Assembly: GCF_000632495.1 (NCBI RefSeq)
Contig: NZ_JFZT01000015.1
Span: 62,001-126,000, forward strand
DNA: 64,000 bases
Reading direction: 5' to 3'
Source of the DNA: Candidatus Acidianus copahuensis
GTDB taxonomy: Archaea; Thermoproteota; Thermoprotei_A; Sulfolobales; Sulfolobaceae
The translations under genes and the position numbers were made by a program. Shown in pieces: positions 17,506-27,112 of this stretch (position 1 is its first letter; every line of letters begins with the position of its first letter). The notes under the pieces are model-generated. The model saw nothing but the letters and a program-made list of their open reading frames with translations. It searched no databases and was not told the DNA's origin.

Positions 17506-18537
17506 ATGAAATCGAGGGCTGCGCTTCTAACAGAATATGGAAAACCCTTATCTATGGGAGATATCGAGATTCCAGATCCTGTAGGTGAAGCTGTTATCCT
17601 AAAAGTAGAAGGAGCTGGTGTCTGTAGAACGGACTTGAGAATTTGGAGGGGAGTTGAGGCTAGACCTGGATTTAAGCTTCCCATTGTTTTGGGTCACGAA
17701 AATGCTGGAAGAGTATACGCCGTTGGAGATTCAGTTGTAGGACTAAAGGAAGGAGATCCCGTAATAGTTTACGCTACTTGGGGGGACCTCTCGTGCAGAT
17801 ATTGCAGAGAAGGAAGGTATAGCCTTTGCAAGAACCAAGTTATTCCAGGACAGAATACAAACGGAGGATTTTCCGAGTACATGTATGTCCCTAGTTACAG
17901 ATGGTTAGTTAAACTAGGTAGCCTTTCACCTAAAGATGCCGCACCTCTTGCAGATGCAGGAACAACGTCCATGGGCGCTGTAAGATCAGCCATACCTTAT
18001 TTTTCTAAGCATAGTGATGCCTTGGTTCTTTTGAATGGAATAGGTGGTCTCGCAATTTACCTTATTCAAATTCTCAAGTCGCTGTTTAACGTTACAGTTG
18101 TAGCCATATCTAGGAAAGAGGAACATAGGGAGCTAGCTAGGAAATTAGGAGCTGACTACGCGATAGAATTAAAGGAATTGGAAGACCTTGTAAAAAGGGT
18201 AAGACCGGAAGGAGCATCAGTTGCAATTGATCTGGTCGGAACACCAGAAAGCGTCTCAACTCTAACTTCAGCTCTTTCTCCAGGAGGGGCAACTGTAGTT
18301 GTGGGCATGGAGGGGAGAAAAGTTGAGGCTGTTAACTTTGATTTAGTTGTTTGGGATAAAGCGATAGTTGGATCCAATTATGGAACAATAAATGATTTAA
18401 ATGATGTAGTTAAATTAACGGAGGCGGGAAAAGTAAGATCTATTATTACACAGTACTCTCTGGATGATGTGAACTCAGCTCTCTCTAGCTTGGATTCAGG
18501 GGAGGTCAGTTCTAGGCTTGTCATAACTCCAAAGTAA
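17506..18537 (+). CDS. Zinc-dependent medium-chain alcohol/polyol dehydrogenase
   Basis: A 343-residue MDR-family enzyme that oxidises an alcohol or sugar with NAD(P). The catalytic zinc site is GVCRTDL (Cys) and GHENAGRV (His-Glu). The structural zinc lobe is DLSCRYCREGRYSLC, with Asp in place of the first Cys; archaeal ADHs are known with an acidic residue there. The Rossmann region is LLNGIGGLAIYLIQIL (about 176-191). It shares a promoter with the sugar-acid dehydratase, and its 3' end overlaps the convergent regulator gene by 42 bp. An aldose dehydrogenase role is possible. Confidence 0.88.
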   Translation: MKSRAALLTEYGKPLSMGDIEIPDPVGEAVILKVEGAGVCRTDLRIWRGVEARPGFKLPIVLGHENAGRVYAVGDSVVGLKEGDPVIVYATWGDLSCRYCREGRYSLCKNQVIPGQNTNGGFSEYMYVPSYRWLVKLGSLSPKDAAPLADAGTTSMGAVRSAIPYFSKHSDALVLLNGIGGLAIYLIQILKSLFNVTVVAISRKEEHRELARKLGADYAIELKELEDLVKRVRPEGASVAIDLVGTPESVSTLTSALSPGGATVVVGMEGRKVEAVNFDLVVWDKAIVGSNYGTINDLNDVVKLTEAGKVRSIITQYSLDDVNSALSSLDSGEVSSRLVITPK

Positions 18538-19221
18538 ATCTGTAAACTCCTCCACTTCCTTATACATCCTTTTCATTACTTTATTTTCTGCCTTTCTCAG
18601 ATACTCCTCCATCGTGGGTTTCGTTATTCCCATGGAATACGCCAGATCTTCTAATCCTATTTTCCTAGGTATCTCGTAAAAGCCTTTATTTATAGCGTTA
18701 TATATAACTTCTCTTTCTCTATCTGTCAAGTCAAATGGAGATATCTGCAGTTCCTCTAGTTTAGCTGGCTTTACCTTAAAGTATTTTATATCCCCTATTC
18801 TTTCCAGGTCTTTTTTGAGGAGATCTGCCTCATCTCTAGGTAATACAACAATGAATCTCTCTACTCCATCCATGACCAAATCCTTCATATAAAATACGAG
18901 GTAATTGTTTAGGGTCGACATTATCATGTTATCGTATTTCTCTTTGAAAGTTACCCTGTATATACCTTTTCTTTTGTTTACCTCTGATATGCCTAGCAGT
19001 TCCAGAACAGTTTTCTCCCTTTTGAATGCCTTTAGAAAGGACTTAAAGTTCTCTAATCTTTCAACCTTAATTTCGTCCATACCAAATATGAAGTCTGGAT
19101 TCCTCTTTGGCTTTGCGATTATTGTTCTTATTATTACGTTATGCTCAGTGGTTAATTTACTCCAGCAATTCTCATGCTCTATCCAAAAAGCGATAGTAAC
19201 GAAATTGAGGTTCAAAACCAT
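18496..19221 (-). CDS. HTH_10 (bacterio-opsin-activator type) transcriptional regulator
   Basis: At 241 residues, its C-terminal HTH_10 domain reads LTDREREVIYNAINKGFYEI, PRKIGLEDLAYSMGITKPTM and a basic tail. The N-terminal part (FVTIAFWIEHENCWSKL) has the typical short sensor beginning with a W-containing strand, as in the regulators at 60404 and 13636. It converges on and overlaps the alcohol dehydrogenase gene, and could regulate the dehydratase/dehydrogenase pair. Confidence 0.85.
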   Translation of the reverse strand: MVLNLNFVTIAFWIEHENCWSKLTTEHNVIIRTIIAKPKRNPDFIFGMDEIKVERLENFKSFLKAFKREKTVLELLGISEVNKRKGIYRVTFKEKYDNMIMSTLNNYLVFYMKDLVMDGVERFIVVLPRDEADLLKKDLERIGDIKYFKVKPAKLEELQISPFDLTDREREVIYNAINKGFYEIPRKIGLEDLAYSMGITKPTMEEYLRKAENKVMKRMYKEVEEFTDLLWSYDKPRTDLP

Positions 19222-19448
19222 ATGTCGATATAGTTTATATGGTTAAAGAATTCTTCTATTAATAATTATATATAGCGCGGGAGGTAAAGATAACCTGAAA
19301 AAGCCAATAATTGAGTGGATTTGAACCTTCCTAGAATAGTATAATATATGGAAGAGAAGTATAAGTCTAAAAATGAGATTAAGATACATTTCAGATTTCG
19401 TGATAAATAGTATATTTAGTTGCTTTAATTTTTTGATTCTCTTTTTAT

Positions 19449-19482
19449 AACTGAAGGCTTAGCCTTTAAGGCCAGGATGATA
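19449..19482 (+). repeat. Left-end remnant of a TnpB element
   Basis: AACTGAAGGCTTAGCCTTTA followed by AGGCCAGGATG matches the left end at 3582 in order and hairpin, preceded by TTTTAT. It opens a decayed element that probably runs to about 20115. Confidence 0.6.
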
Positions 19483-19563
19483 AAGCACAAATTAGGATTA
19501 ACAAGTTCTTGACTCGTTGTATATAATTAATAGGTATCTACTGTAGTCCGATTTAGTTCATAT

Positions 19564-20100
19564 ATGAACGGAGAGACATCAAGAGTTAAAAACCAAGCAA
19601 GTTTGCACGTAATCTGTATAACACGATCTGGTGGGCATCAATCTAATTTTATGGATAAAAAAGGGTTAAGCGAAACAGATCTAAGACAGATAGTCCTAGA
19701 TCTGAGGGAATATGATAGAATACCAGCAACTTTTCTCTGGACAGCAAAGAAAATATTGATCATCATTTTCACAAAGGGTTAAAGAGGTTCCTAGAGAAAG
19801 AAATATGTCAGAAACATGATATCAAAATCTTCTCGTCTCCTCCGCTTGTTGTTTTTACGAGATACAGAAAGTAGCAGATGGAGAAACACTGTAAGGAGTT
19901 CAAACTAGCTAACCCAGCCTACACTTCTAGGACTTGCTCAAGTCGGAGTTACGTTAAAAGTGAGATTCCTCACAGAGGACTTTGCTTGTGAAATCTGTAG
20001 TTTCATTGCTGACCTTGATTTAGTTGGTTCTCTTAACGTTTTCCCCGCTGCTCGGAGTTACCTTAGTGCATGTGGAGTTTTTGTGAGGTAGTAAGACCGC
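19564..20100 (+). pseudogene. Decayed coding DNA ending in TnpB C-terminal sequence
   Basis: A 72-codon frame starts at 19564 (MNGETSRVKNQ...; later MDKKGLSETDLRQIVLDLRE), which I do not recognise. After frameshifts, bases 19883-20060 read NPAYTSRTCS, SYVKSEIPHRG and, in another frame, CSFIADLDLVGSLNVF. These are the zinc ribbon and third RuvC motif of a TnpB with several stops and frameshifts. The bounded left end at 19449 supports a dead tnpB element of about 660 bp. Confidence 0.65.
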
Positions 20101-20187
20101 TCTAAAGGTCAAGACAGTTCACGGAATAATTATGTTCCATACTTGTTTGGACTCTATTTAAAATATAACAAAGGAAGAATGAGAGTA

Positions 20188-21558
20188 ATGGAAGGGACTA
20201 AATCTAATAAGGATGATAGAAGTATAAAGTCAGATCCTATCAAGGCATTCGATGATGCACAAGTTTCTGGAAGACATTATAAATGGGCCACGTTAACCGC
20301 TATGGGCGACTTCTTAGATGCCGGTTCCATAGTCGCAGGTGCTGCTTCTGTAACTTATTGGGTAACATACTTTAAGTTATCTTCTCTCTTCTTAGGAGTA
20401 ATTGCAGCTCTCAGTCCCAATGCTTTTGCAGCTTGGCTGGGAGCTTTAATAGCTGGGCCCTTAGGGGACAAATATGGTAGAAAGGCTATATATACATATG
20501 ACCTTATAGCTTACGCAATAGGCGCCTTAATTATTACCATTTCACTTAATCCATTTACTCTAATTGCTGGGTATATTATTATGGGTCTTGCAGTAGGAAT
20601 AGATGTGCCTACATCTTGGGCTTTAATAGCAGAAATTTCCCCTAAGAGAGGGAGGGGTAGGTTAATGAGCTTCACTAACCTTTTCTGGTATATTGGTCCA
20701 ATAGTGGTTTTACTAGCTGCAATAGGTTCAAGTCCCCTTGGAGTCAATACCTTTAGAGTCCTTTTCGGCATTTTAACTGCATCAGCTATTATTACGTGGT
20801 TACTAAGAAGGGGAATAATAGAGTCTCCTAGGTGGGCATACATTAAGGGTAAAAAACAAGTTGTTCAAGATGCATTGAACAAATTGGGATCAGGAGCGCA
20901 AGCAGAAGAAGGGGAGAAGGTAGAATTTAGTTGGACGAAACTCTTTAAGTACTGGAAAGGGTTAGCGCTAATGATTCCACTTTATATTTTCTGGGGAGTT
21001 CCTGCGGGTACTTTTGGATTTTTCCTACCTTATATAGCTAATGATGCTGGAATAAAATCAGCTGCATTAGATGATCTAATAGATATAGCTTGGTTCGCTA
21101 CAGCTATAATAGCTATAATTGTTGTCTACATGACGTTAGGAGATAAGATAGATAGAAATCTAACCTATGCTATATCTGCGGCTATTTGCGCATTAGGATT
21201 TGCAATTCCCATATTTTTACCAATAACTATACTAGGAGTTGCGATGGCTAACGTAGTTCTATTCGGTTTTGGACAAGGAGTAGGTCTATGGCCAATAAAC
21301 AGGCTATGGTCAGTAGAATTATTTCCTACCGAAATAAGAAATACCGCTCAAGGATTTGTATGGGCGTGGATGAGATTCGCGATAGGTCTATGGAGCATCT
21401 TCGTACCATCTATAATCGCGATTATAGGCTATTCTGCGATCGCAGCTGTAGCAACAGCATTCTTCGTAGTAAGTATTATATTAGCTATGCTATTTGGTCC
21501 GAAATCTCAGGGCAAATCCCTGGAAGAAGTAATAAGAGATTTTTATAAAAAAGAATAA
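20188..21558 (+). CDS. MFS transporter, sugar-porter-like
   Basis: About 456 residues, 12 predicted membrane helices. The MFS loop motif is GPLGDKYGRKAIYTYDL after helix 2, with the helix 4-5 signature PTSWALIAEISPKRGRGRLM and RLWSVELFPTEIRNTAQG in the second half, typical of sugar/acid:H+ symporters. The start ATG 20188 (MEGTKSNKDD) is chosen because a TATA box (TTTAAAATAT, about 20157-20166) lies 27 nt upstream. ATG 20179 is possible, and the longest frame, from 20143, would start before the promoter. The substrate is unknown. Confidence 0.87.
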   Translation: MEGTKSNKDDRSIKSDPIKAFDDAQVSGRHYKWATLTAMGDFLDAGSIVAGAASVTYWVTYFKLSSLFLGVIAALSPNAFAAWLGALIAGPLGDKYGRKAIYTYDLIAYAIGALIITISLNPFTLIAGYIIMGLAVGIDVPTSWALIAEISPKRGRGRLMSFTNLFWYIGPIVVLLAAIGSSPLGVNTFRVLFGILTASAIITWLLRRGIIESPRWAYIKGKKQVVQDALNKLGSGAQAEEGEKVEFSWTKLFKYWKGLALMIPLYIFWGVPAGTFGFFLPYIANDAGIKSAALDDLIDIAWFATAIIAIIVVYMTLGDKIDRNLTYAISAAICALGFAIPIFLPITILGVAMANVVLFGFGQGVGLWPINRLWSVELFPTEIRNTAQGFVWAWMRFAIGLWSIFVPSIIAIIGYSAIAAVATAFFVVSIILAMLFGPKSQGKSLEEVIRDFYKKE

Positions 21559-21561
21559 GAT

Positions 21562-21582
21562 TTTTTTATTTGACTAAAATTC
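21562..21582 (+). terminator. T-rich transcription terminator
   Basis: GATTTTTTTATTTGAC lies directly after the MFS gene stop. T-runs on the coding strand are the usual archaeal termination signal. Confidence 0.45.
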
Positions 21583-22156
21583 ATTATAAAATTTTTTATA
21601 AAGTGAAATAAATCGGAAAAGAGTAGTACGTAAGTGTTATTAGGAGATTGGTTAGGAATTCCATAAAGAGGAGGGATGACGTAAAGTTTTAAAGTCGTAA
21701 CGTAGGGATTAAGACAATAATGCTGATCTTAACTAGGTAAAGATCTCTCACAGACGTGAAAAGATCAATCATGGTGTACTCTTGGTCATAAGCAGAAAAG
21801 TGCATAACTACTTTATCGTTTTAGTGATTCAATTTTCACAGATGACTTGAAACTTTAGATAAACATTGATGGACAGTTAGAGTGCAAACGTGAGTATTTA
21901 AGACGAGAATTCAGTAAAGGCCTCAAAGAGATTAGACCATGAGGTAGAACAACTGGTATTCTTGTCTTAATTAATGACAAGAACCCTACCTTGCATACAT
22001 GAACTAATTGAAATTCTTGGATTCAGCTTTCATAGAACGTTGATGCCATCATATTATCCATACTACTTAACGGAATATTCTATCGAACAACCAGAATAGA
22101 TCACAACCTAACATGTATGCGTCAATCTAATTAAGTTTCCTCTATTACTGTCTATT
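21583..22156. other. 574-bp stretch without a recognisable gene
   Basis: No frame is convincing. A hairpin TTCTTGTC - loop - GACAAGAA is present at 21959-21983. A short coding-like run (DGQLECKREYLRREFSKGLK) around 21870-21930 hints at a decayed gene of unknown kind. Confidence 0.3.
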
Positions 22157-22924
22157 ATGATTAAATCGATCAGGATCATGAAGGTAGGAGATCACGGAGA
22201 AGTCCCAGGTCCGGAAGTGTTTTGGATGAGGGAATTCAACTCATGGGTTAAGCTATCCTTCTTTTCCTTTCTAGTAAATACAGATGATGGATATCTGTTA
22301 ATAAATACAGGATTACCCGACGACTTATACCTTAGAAATAAGTTCCTAAAAGAATGGGCCGGAGAGAGATGTAGATTTGGTTTTAAGGAAGAAGAGAAGG
22401 TCGAAAACCAGCTAAAGCAAATAGGTCTTTCAACAGATGATATATCCCGTGTTCTTATAACTCCAGTCCAGGACTATACCATAGGGAGGATAAATCTCTT
22501 TAATAATTCCAAGCTATACTTTTCAGAGAGAGGGTGGTTTGAAGATGTGGTTAACCCAAGGCAATCTCCATTTCTAAATAGGGATATATATCTTCCAAGA
22601 TATGTGAGGGAAAATCTCTTTGAGAATGCATGGAATAGAATTGAGTTAATAAAAGATGGACAACTACTTGACGGGTTACACGTAAAGTGGACTGGTTGCC
22701 ATCATAGAAGCTCTATGTCCATAATAGCTGAGATTAAGGGAAAGAGAATTTGTATTACCGACTCAGCCTTTGTAAAGAGAAATCTCGAGGAAAACTTACC
22801 CATTGGAATAGCCGAGGATATATACGAATGCATTAATGCGTATGCTTACCTAAAGGATAACTGTTATACCATAATTCCAGCCTATGATTCTGAAAACCCT
22901 ACAGGAGAATTGAAGGTGGAATAA
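22157..22924 (+). CDS. Metallo-beta-lactamase-fold protein lacking the metal-binding motif
   Basis: Its 255 residues follow the layout of lactonase/glyoxalase-II-type MBL proteins: VNTDDGYLLINTGLPDD (strand and Asp/Gly turn), then VLITPVQDYTIGRI where active enzymes have HxHxDHxG, then TGCHHRSSMS in place of PGHTPGS, then ITDSAF. Only the Asp of the first motif and the late Asp remain. It is therefore probably not a canonical zinc hydrolase. The MBL protein at 62608 in this window keeps all ligands and serves as a contrast. It stands alone between two gene-poor stretches. Confidence 0.75.
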   Translation: MIKSIRIMKVGDHGEVPGPEVFWMREFNSWVKLSFFSFLVNTDDGYLLINTGLPDDLYLRNKFLKEWAGERCRFGFKEEEKVENQLKQIGLSTDDISRVLITPVQDYTIGRINLFNNSKLYFSERGWFEDVVNPRQSPFLNRDIYLPRYVRENLFENAWNRIELIKDGQLLDGLHVKWTGCHHRSSMSIIAEIKGKRICITDSAFVKRNLEENLPIGIAEDIYECINAYAYLKDNCYTIIPAYDSENPTGELKVE

Positions 22925-23797
22925 AATAATTTAAATTATTTTATAAAAAGTTAAATTTTTATGTATAGAATATTTAGTATATTCTTAAAAGTTAAGGAAG
23001 ATTTATCTCTATAGAGGTTAGGGGTAGAGAGGGGGTAAATATTCCATTCATGAGCGAAGGACGAATTGATCCTTACGTGGAATGCGAACATCTTGACCCA
23101 TCGATCTTACTGCTTCATCTCCATACTTAATCCTATACTGTTGAGGTTCTGTTTTGCGAGACCGTTTTGTTACATGCGAGTATGGGTTATGGGATCAAGG
23201 AGTTAACAGCTAAGGTTACTTTGTTCATTAGTCTGAACTAACTCATCGAGATCTCTATTAAAATGGAATCACAGTTTATAAAGATGTTTAGGAAAAGCGA
23301 TTTTTATATACCTTCATAAGGAGACTTTCATCCTTATTACATCTACTCTTAACCACAAAGAGATAAAATCCTTATTCAGATAATAGTGATTATTGTAGAC
23401 CTTAAGTTTTGCACTTATGATGAGTGAAATAGGATAGAAAGTTAACGTTAGCACGTGAGTTATATAACACGTTTTATTGGATACTATCTTTTAGGTTCAC
23501 TTCAATGAGTCCACGAGGGCAAACAGGGGATTACAGGACAGAACAAGACTTGGAAGCGATTATGGATATAGTTAATCGCTTTACTTGATATGAAAAGCTG
23601 AGACGATCTCTATACTAGTTAATTTGACAATAGTTGTTCTCTAACTCTATGTCCATTTACCAGATCATAGTGTTTCAAAATTGATAAATCGTCCGTTATT
23701 AACGAAGTTATTAAGACTTTACTATCAATCGACTACACTGCCGACAAATACACAATTATTGCGAAAAGTTGATAACCTATCCTGTAAATCTACATTC
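22925..23797. other. Gene-poor stretch of about 870 bp
   Basis: No gene is recognised. A perfect hairpin AGCGATTA - 10 nt - TAATCGCT lies at 23555-23580. A minus-strand run around 23050-23200 (YGDEAVRSMGQDVRIPRKD) looks like degraded coding DNA of unknown origin. The last 117 bp are in frame with the next gene, but the family alignment starts at 23798. Confidence 0.3.
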
Positions 23798-24457
23798 ATG
23801 AAAGCTGTTCTCTTTGATATAGACGATACGATTATGAGAGAATCGCAAGCTCATAGAAAGGCATTTTATTCACTTTTTAAACAACTTAATTTAACGTCAG
23901 ATCTTTCGTCCATTAACGTTCATGGAATGACTGACAGAAGAATAATCCAAGAAGCTGCGCACTTGTCAGGAGTTAAAGTTGATTTAGATAAATCAATTAA
24001 GATATTAGTTAGCTACTTTATGGAATATTTTAATCCATCAGATATTAATCTACTTCCCGGTTCAAGAGAGACAATCAACGCGCTTAAGCAATTCGTTAAA
24101 ATAGGGATTGTAACAGGAAATTGTAGAGACGTTGCAGTAAAGAGACTTAGTTCAGCAAAAATTGATTTCGAAGTGGGAGGATTCGGAGATAAATTCATAG
24201 ATAGAACGGACGTAGTGAGAGAGGCAATTAAAGGATTGATAGAAAGATATGGAGAAGTAGAAGTATACGTAATAGGAGATACACCTAGAGACATTGAGGC
24301 TGGAAAAAAGAATAAGGCTAACACCATTGGAGTCGCAACTGGGGTTTATTCTAGGGAAGATTTGGGTGATGCAGACCTAGTTATTAACAACCTTGAAGAA
24401 AGGGAAAAATTACTTTCTTTCATAATGGGAAAAGATATACTACATTATCATCTATAA
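23798..24457 (+). CDS. HAD-superfamily phosphatase (phosphoglycolate-phosphatase-like)
   Basis: About 219 residues from ATG 23798 (MKAVLFDIDDT). The longer frame from 23681 adds 39 residues with no family match. HAD motif I is FDIDDT (nucleophile Asp), motif II is GIVTGN (Thr), and motif IV is VIGDTPRDIEAGKKN, with a helical cap between I and II. These enzymes dephosphorylate small metabolites such as 2-phosphoglycolate; the substrate here is not evident. It converges with the minus-strand gene ending at 24514. Confidence 0.85.
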   Translation: MKAVLFDIDDTIMRESQAHRKAFYSLFKQLNLTSDLSSINVHGMTDRRIIQEAAHLSGVKVDLDKSIKILVSYFMEYFNPSDINLLPGSRETINALKQFVKIGIVTGNCRDVAVKRLSSAKIDFEVGGFGDKFIDRTDVVREAIKGLIERYGEVEVYVIGDTPRDIEAGKKNKANTIGVATGVYSREDLGDADLVINNLEEREKLLSFIMGKDILHYHL

Positions 24458-24513
24458 TTTCCCGATTGAAATTAGTATTAACAAAAAACAGTAATTATAT
24501 ACTTCTATCTCGT

Positions 24514-24933
24514 TCACTTTAAAATTTTTTCAGTAAACACCTCTATTCCCAAACTCTCAGCTAACCTCTTGTACTTTTCAGGGATTGAAAGACATAGTAT
24601 GTAGCCTCTAACTTTTCCTGAAAATTTTTGCTTAATATATTTAAGCCTAATTAATAATTGCTCTATCGTCGAAGAGTCGGCATAGTTTTTTGGTAAGAAG
24701 ACATTAATGTAAGAATCGTCTTTATAGTAAATTATAGTCAACGGATATCCAAGACTAACGATATCGATATCGTCAATTACTGTCTCTCTCCTTATGTCCG
24801 GAAGACTTATTCCTCTATCTTTGAGTTTTTCCCCAAAGAAATTAATAATACTGAAGTCTATCTCTTCCTCTTTTCTACTCATGTTAAGAAGGAATTCATA
24901 TAGGTTATCCTCTAGTTGTTTTTCCTCATGCAT
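24514..24933 (-). CDS. Hypothetical protein, 139 aa
   Basis: A soluble, charged protein of mixed alpha/beta type: a helical N-terminus (EEKQLEDNLYEFLLNMSRK), then strands (IDIVSLGYPLTIIYYKDD, YINVFLPKNY), and a C-terminal alpha/beta unit (YILCLSIPEKYKRLAESLGI then EVFTEKI) that resembles the end of restriction-endonuclease-like folds, though no catalytic triad is clear. I do not recognise the family. It lies 36 bp downstream of the membrane protein gene at 24970 and may share its transcript. Confidence 0.6.
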   Translation of the reverse strand: MHEEKQLEDNLYEFLLNMSRKEEEIDFSIINFFGEKLKDRGISLPDIRRETVIDDIDIVSLGYPLTIIYYKDDSYINVFLPKNYADSSTIEQLLIRLKYIKQKFSGKVRGYILCLSIPEKYKRLAESLGIEVFTEKILK

Positions 24934-24969
24934 GAAATTATTTTAGCATTATTTTATAAAAAATTTTCT

Positions 24970-25446
24970 TCATAATTTCTTCTCGAACTCTTTTTCTTCG
25001 CTTAACATTTTCTTATACATAAACTCAAGAAGAATTGAGACTACAACAATATTCATTAAGAGAAACATAATTATGCCTAAGATATAGGGCTGAGATATTG
25101 GATAAACCTTAGTATATAGAGCAGGGGAGATCATAAGAGTTGTTGAGAGAAAAGTATCTCCTAACATCCAAAGGACCAATAAAGCCGTCTTTATCTTCCA
25201 TCCGAGGTCATGCAACGATACTCCCAAAAGGTAACCTCCTATGACAAGTGAAAACTCCTCTATACCTCTTATCCATAAAAAGGTTACACCTAGATTGAAG
25301 AAAAAGGGGATATGCCAAAGAATTCCTAGAAATATTCCAGGAATAACTGCAAAAGTGGTTTTCTTTGAACTACTATAGCCAAGCAAGGAACCTGCAGCGA
25401 ATAAGGAATAATGAGCTAACATATAAGGAATAACATTATAGTTCAT
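24970..25446 (-). CDS. Small polytopic membrane protein, unknown
   Basis: 158 residues with about five hydrophobic segments (around 9-24, 30-52, 60-78, 85-105, 120-142) and a charged C-terminus (KKMLSEEKEFEKKL). No transporter motif is recognised. It lies 64 bp downstream of the amidohydrolase gene and upstream of the 139-aa protein on the same strand. Confidence 0.6.
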   Translation of the reverse strand: MNYNVIPYMLAHYSLFAAGSLLGYSSSKKTTFAVIPGIFLGILWHIPFFFNLGVTFLWIRGIEEFSLVIGGYLLGVSLHDLGWKIKTALLVLWMLGDTFLSTTLMISPALYTKVYPISQPYILGIIMFLLMNIVVVSILLEFMYKKMLSEEKEFEKKL

Positions 25447-25510
25447 TAATTCTTCTACAGAAGGATTAACCGTTATAACTATTAGAAAGACTGGATATTA
25501 TCGAATTCCT

Positions 25511-26338
25511 TCATTTCCCTATGAGTTTTAAAAAATTGTCTCTCATTACAGAACTATTATATCCGACGGAATCTATAGTAGATCTTGCATGGCCCAATAT
25601 AGTTTGACCGCTATAGTTAGGAAAATCGCTTCCATAAATTACCTTATCTTTTAGATTTTCAAGGTTTGGTAAATATTCCCTTAATTTCATGGGAGGTATT
25701 GATGAGATCTCGAGGAAAACGTTGTTATAACTTTCTGCTAAGTATGTCGCTACCCTTGTCCAAAAGGGTCTTCCAGAATGCGCTAAGACGATCTTCAGCT
25801 TTGGGAAGTCTTCTGCAATATCCTGTATAAATATTGGATCGCCATACTTGTTTCTAGCTAACGAAGTAACGCTTGTCCCAGTATGAATTATAACTGGTAA
25901 AGAATGATCCTGTGCAAATTCGTAGATTTTCTCTAGTTGTTTTAATCCACCTTCTTCTTCCCTATACGCATTTGGTTTAAAGAAATGATGAACGGGATGA
26001 AGCTTTATTCCCACTATTCCTAAATCATACTGAAAACCCAATTCCTCTTTAACGTCGATTTGGCAGTTAGGATTTAAAGTTCCATATTGTAGGAATCTTT
26101 CATCTGTACTTCTCCACTTAACTTGAGAGTAAAAACCGTCAGTACAGGACGAACTACCACATGGGTAGGAAGGGACTAAAACCACTTTCTCAACAATTAC
26201 TTCGTCATCTTCAAGGAGTACTTCTTCTCTTCTAAAATCATGTGAACCCACGATTTTGACAAAATCGTAACAGTGCTCAGGCATCTTGCCAAGTCCTAGA
26301 TGAACGTGAGAATCTATTATCTTGAGTTTACTAGCCAT
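25511..26338 (-). CDS. Amidohydrolase-family (ACMSD-like) TIM-barrel metal enzyme
   Basis: Its 275 residues have the family order of metal and catalytic motifs: IIDSHVHLG (about 7-15), VGIKLHPVHHFFKPNAYREE, LPVIIHTGTS, LKIVLAHSGRPFW and VIYGSDFPNY (Asp). Members hydrolyse or decarboxylate cyclic or carboxylated substrates. It is a paralogue of the protein at 43972-44832, sharing HPVH..FKPNAYREEEG and FP.LKIV.AH.GRPFW. There the gene follows an SDR/thiolase/DUF35 cluster; this copy sits apart, so the two may handle related compounds. The decarboxylase-versus-hydrolase role is not decided by sequence. Confidence 0.83.
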   Translation of the reverse strand: MASKLKIIDSHVHLGLGKMPEHCYDFVKIVGSHDFRREEVLLEDDEVIVEKVVLVPSYPCGSSSCTDGFYSQVKWRSTDERFLQYGTLNPNCQIDVKEELGFQYDLGIVGIKLHPVHHFFKPNAYREEEGGLKQLEKIYEFAQDHSLPVIIHTGTSVTSLARNKYGDPIFIQDIAEDFPKLKIVLAHSGRPFWTRVATYLAESYNNVFLEISSIPPMKLREYLPNLENLKDKVIYGSDFPNYSGQTILGHARSTIDSVGYNSSVMRDNFLKLIGK

Positions 26339-26443
26339 GATTCAAATTCGTTGTGAGGTATTAAATATTGTTCATAAGCATTGACAAGAGCGTTCCAAAA
26401 TAGAACGGGAAAAGAAAAATAAGTTGCCTTTAAAAGGAATAGT

Positions 26444-26653
26444 TTATCCTCCCCACACCGGACTACTTGAACTCGTGGAGCTTGACTGAGTTGACGTTGA
26501 ACTAGACGAAGTGGAGTAAGAAGAAGTTGAAGACGTAGGAGTAGTATGAGTTGTATGGGGGATACCAATAGCGAAGAAAACTCCTCCGGCAATTATTACC
26601 AAGGCTGAGATAACTAGTAAAGCAATTTCTAGAAGGGTTAAAGGTTTTTTCAT
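26444..26653 (-). CDS. Small single-span membrane protein with Ser/Thr-rich tail
   Basis: About 69 residues from ATG 26653 (MKKPLTLLEIALL); an upstream ATG at 26674 is also possible. One membrane helix (EIALLVISALVIIAGGVFFA) is followed by a tail made almost only of Ser and Thr, ending SPVWGG. Such tails are common in Sulfolobales surface proteins as glycosylated linkers, but here no domain follows. It may be a small surface protein or the remains of a longer one. The overlapping frame at 26317-26592 is a shadow. Confidence 0.5.
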   Translation of the reverse strand: MKKPLTLLEIALLVISALVIIAGGVFFAIGIPHTTHTTPTSSTSSYSTSSSSTSTQSSSTSSSSPVWGG

Positions 26654-26674
26654 GAAATAAGTTCTAATTATCAT

Positions 26675-27112
26675 ATTAAAAAATTTTTTCCCAAATCTCT
26701 TTATAAAAAGTATTTACATTATTCTAGTACCCGCAGTCCAATGAAGGTCTAATGCAATATTTTCATGAACAGCATATACCTTTCGATCTTTCAGACTCAT
26801 TAATAAAAGGTTAGAAAGAGTGAGAAGTAAAAGACGAAGGATCTGAATATAGTTCTCATGTAAGAGATGTTCAGGAGAACTAGAAAAACTCGTTGACTAT
26901 TAAATTATAGAGAACTTGAGGCCAAGAACTTATGATAAGATGTTGTATAAATAATAACTGAATTATTTAGCGTCGATTGCCGACAAAATCTTAATAACCA
27001 CGTTGGTTACGACCTAACTTAACTATTTATCAATTTTGCAATGTCTTGTGCATTTTTCCCTCAAAGCTCATCTGGGAAAAAATTAATAAGGAAACACAAA
27101 AAAGGAAAGAAA
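26675..27112. other. Gene-poor stretch
   Basis: Nothing is clearly functional. AGTCCAATGAAGGTCTAA at 26735-26752 recurs with one change at 30634-30651. The frame opening at 27041 runs into the next gene, but its first 24 codons look non-native. Confidence 0.3.

Noticed and set aside
19305..19330. tRNA-like T-loop GGTTCAAATCC on the minus strand
   Set aside because: No acceptor, D or anticodon stems can be built around it.
26317..26592. 91-codon frame overlapping a small membrane-protein gene
   Set aside because: Its leucine-rich residues arise from the complementary frame of the Ser/Thr-rich tail; it is a shadow.
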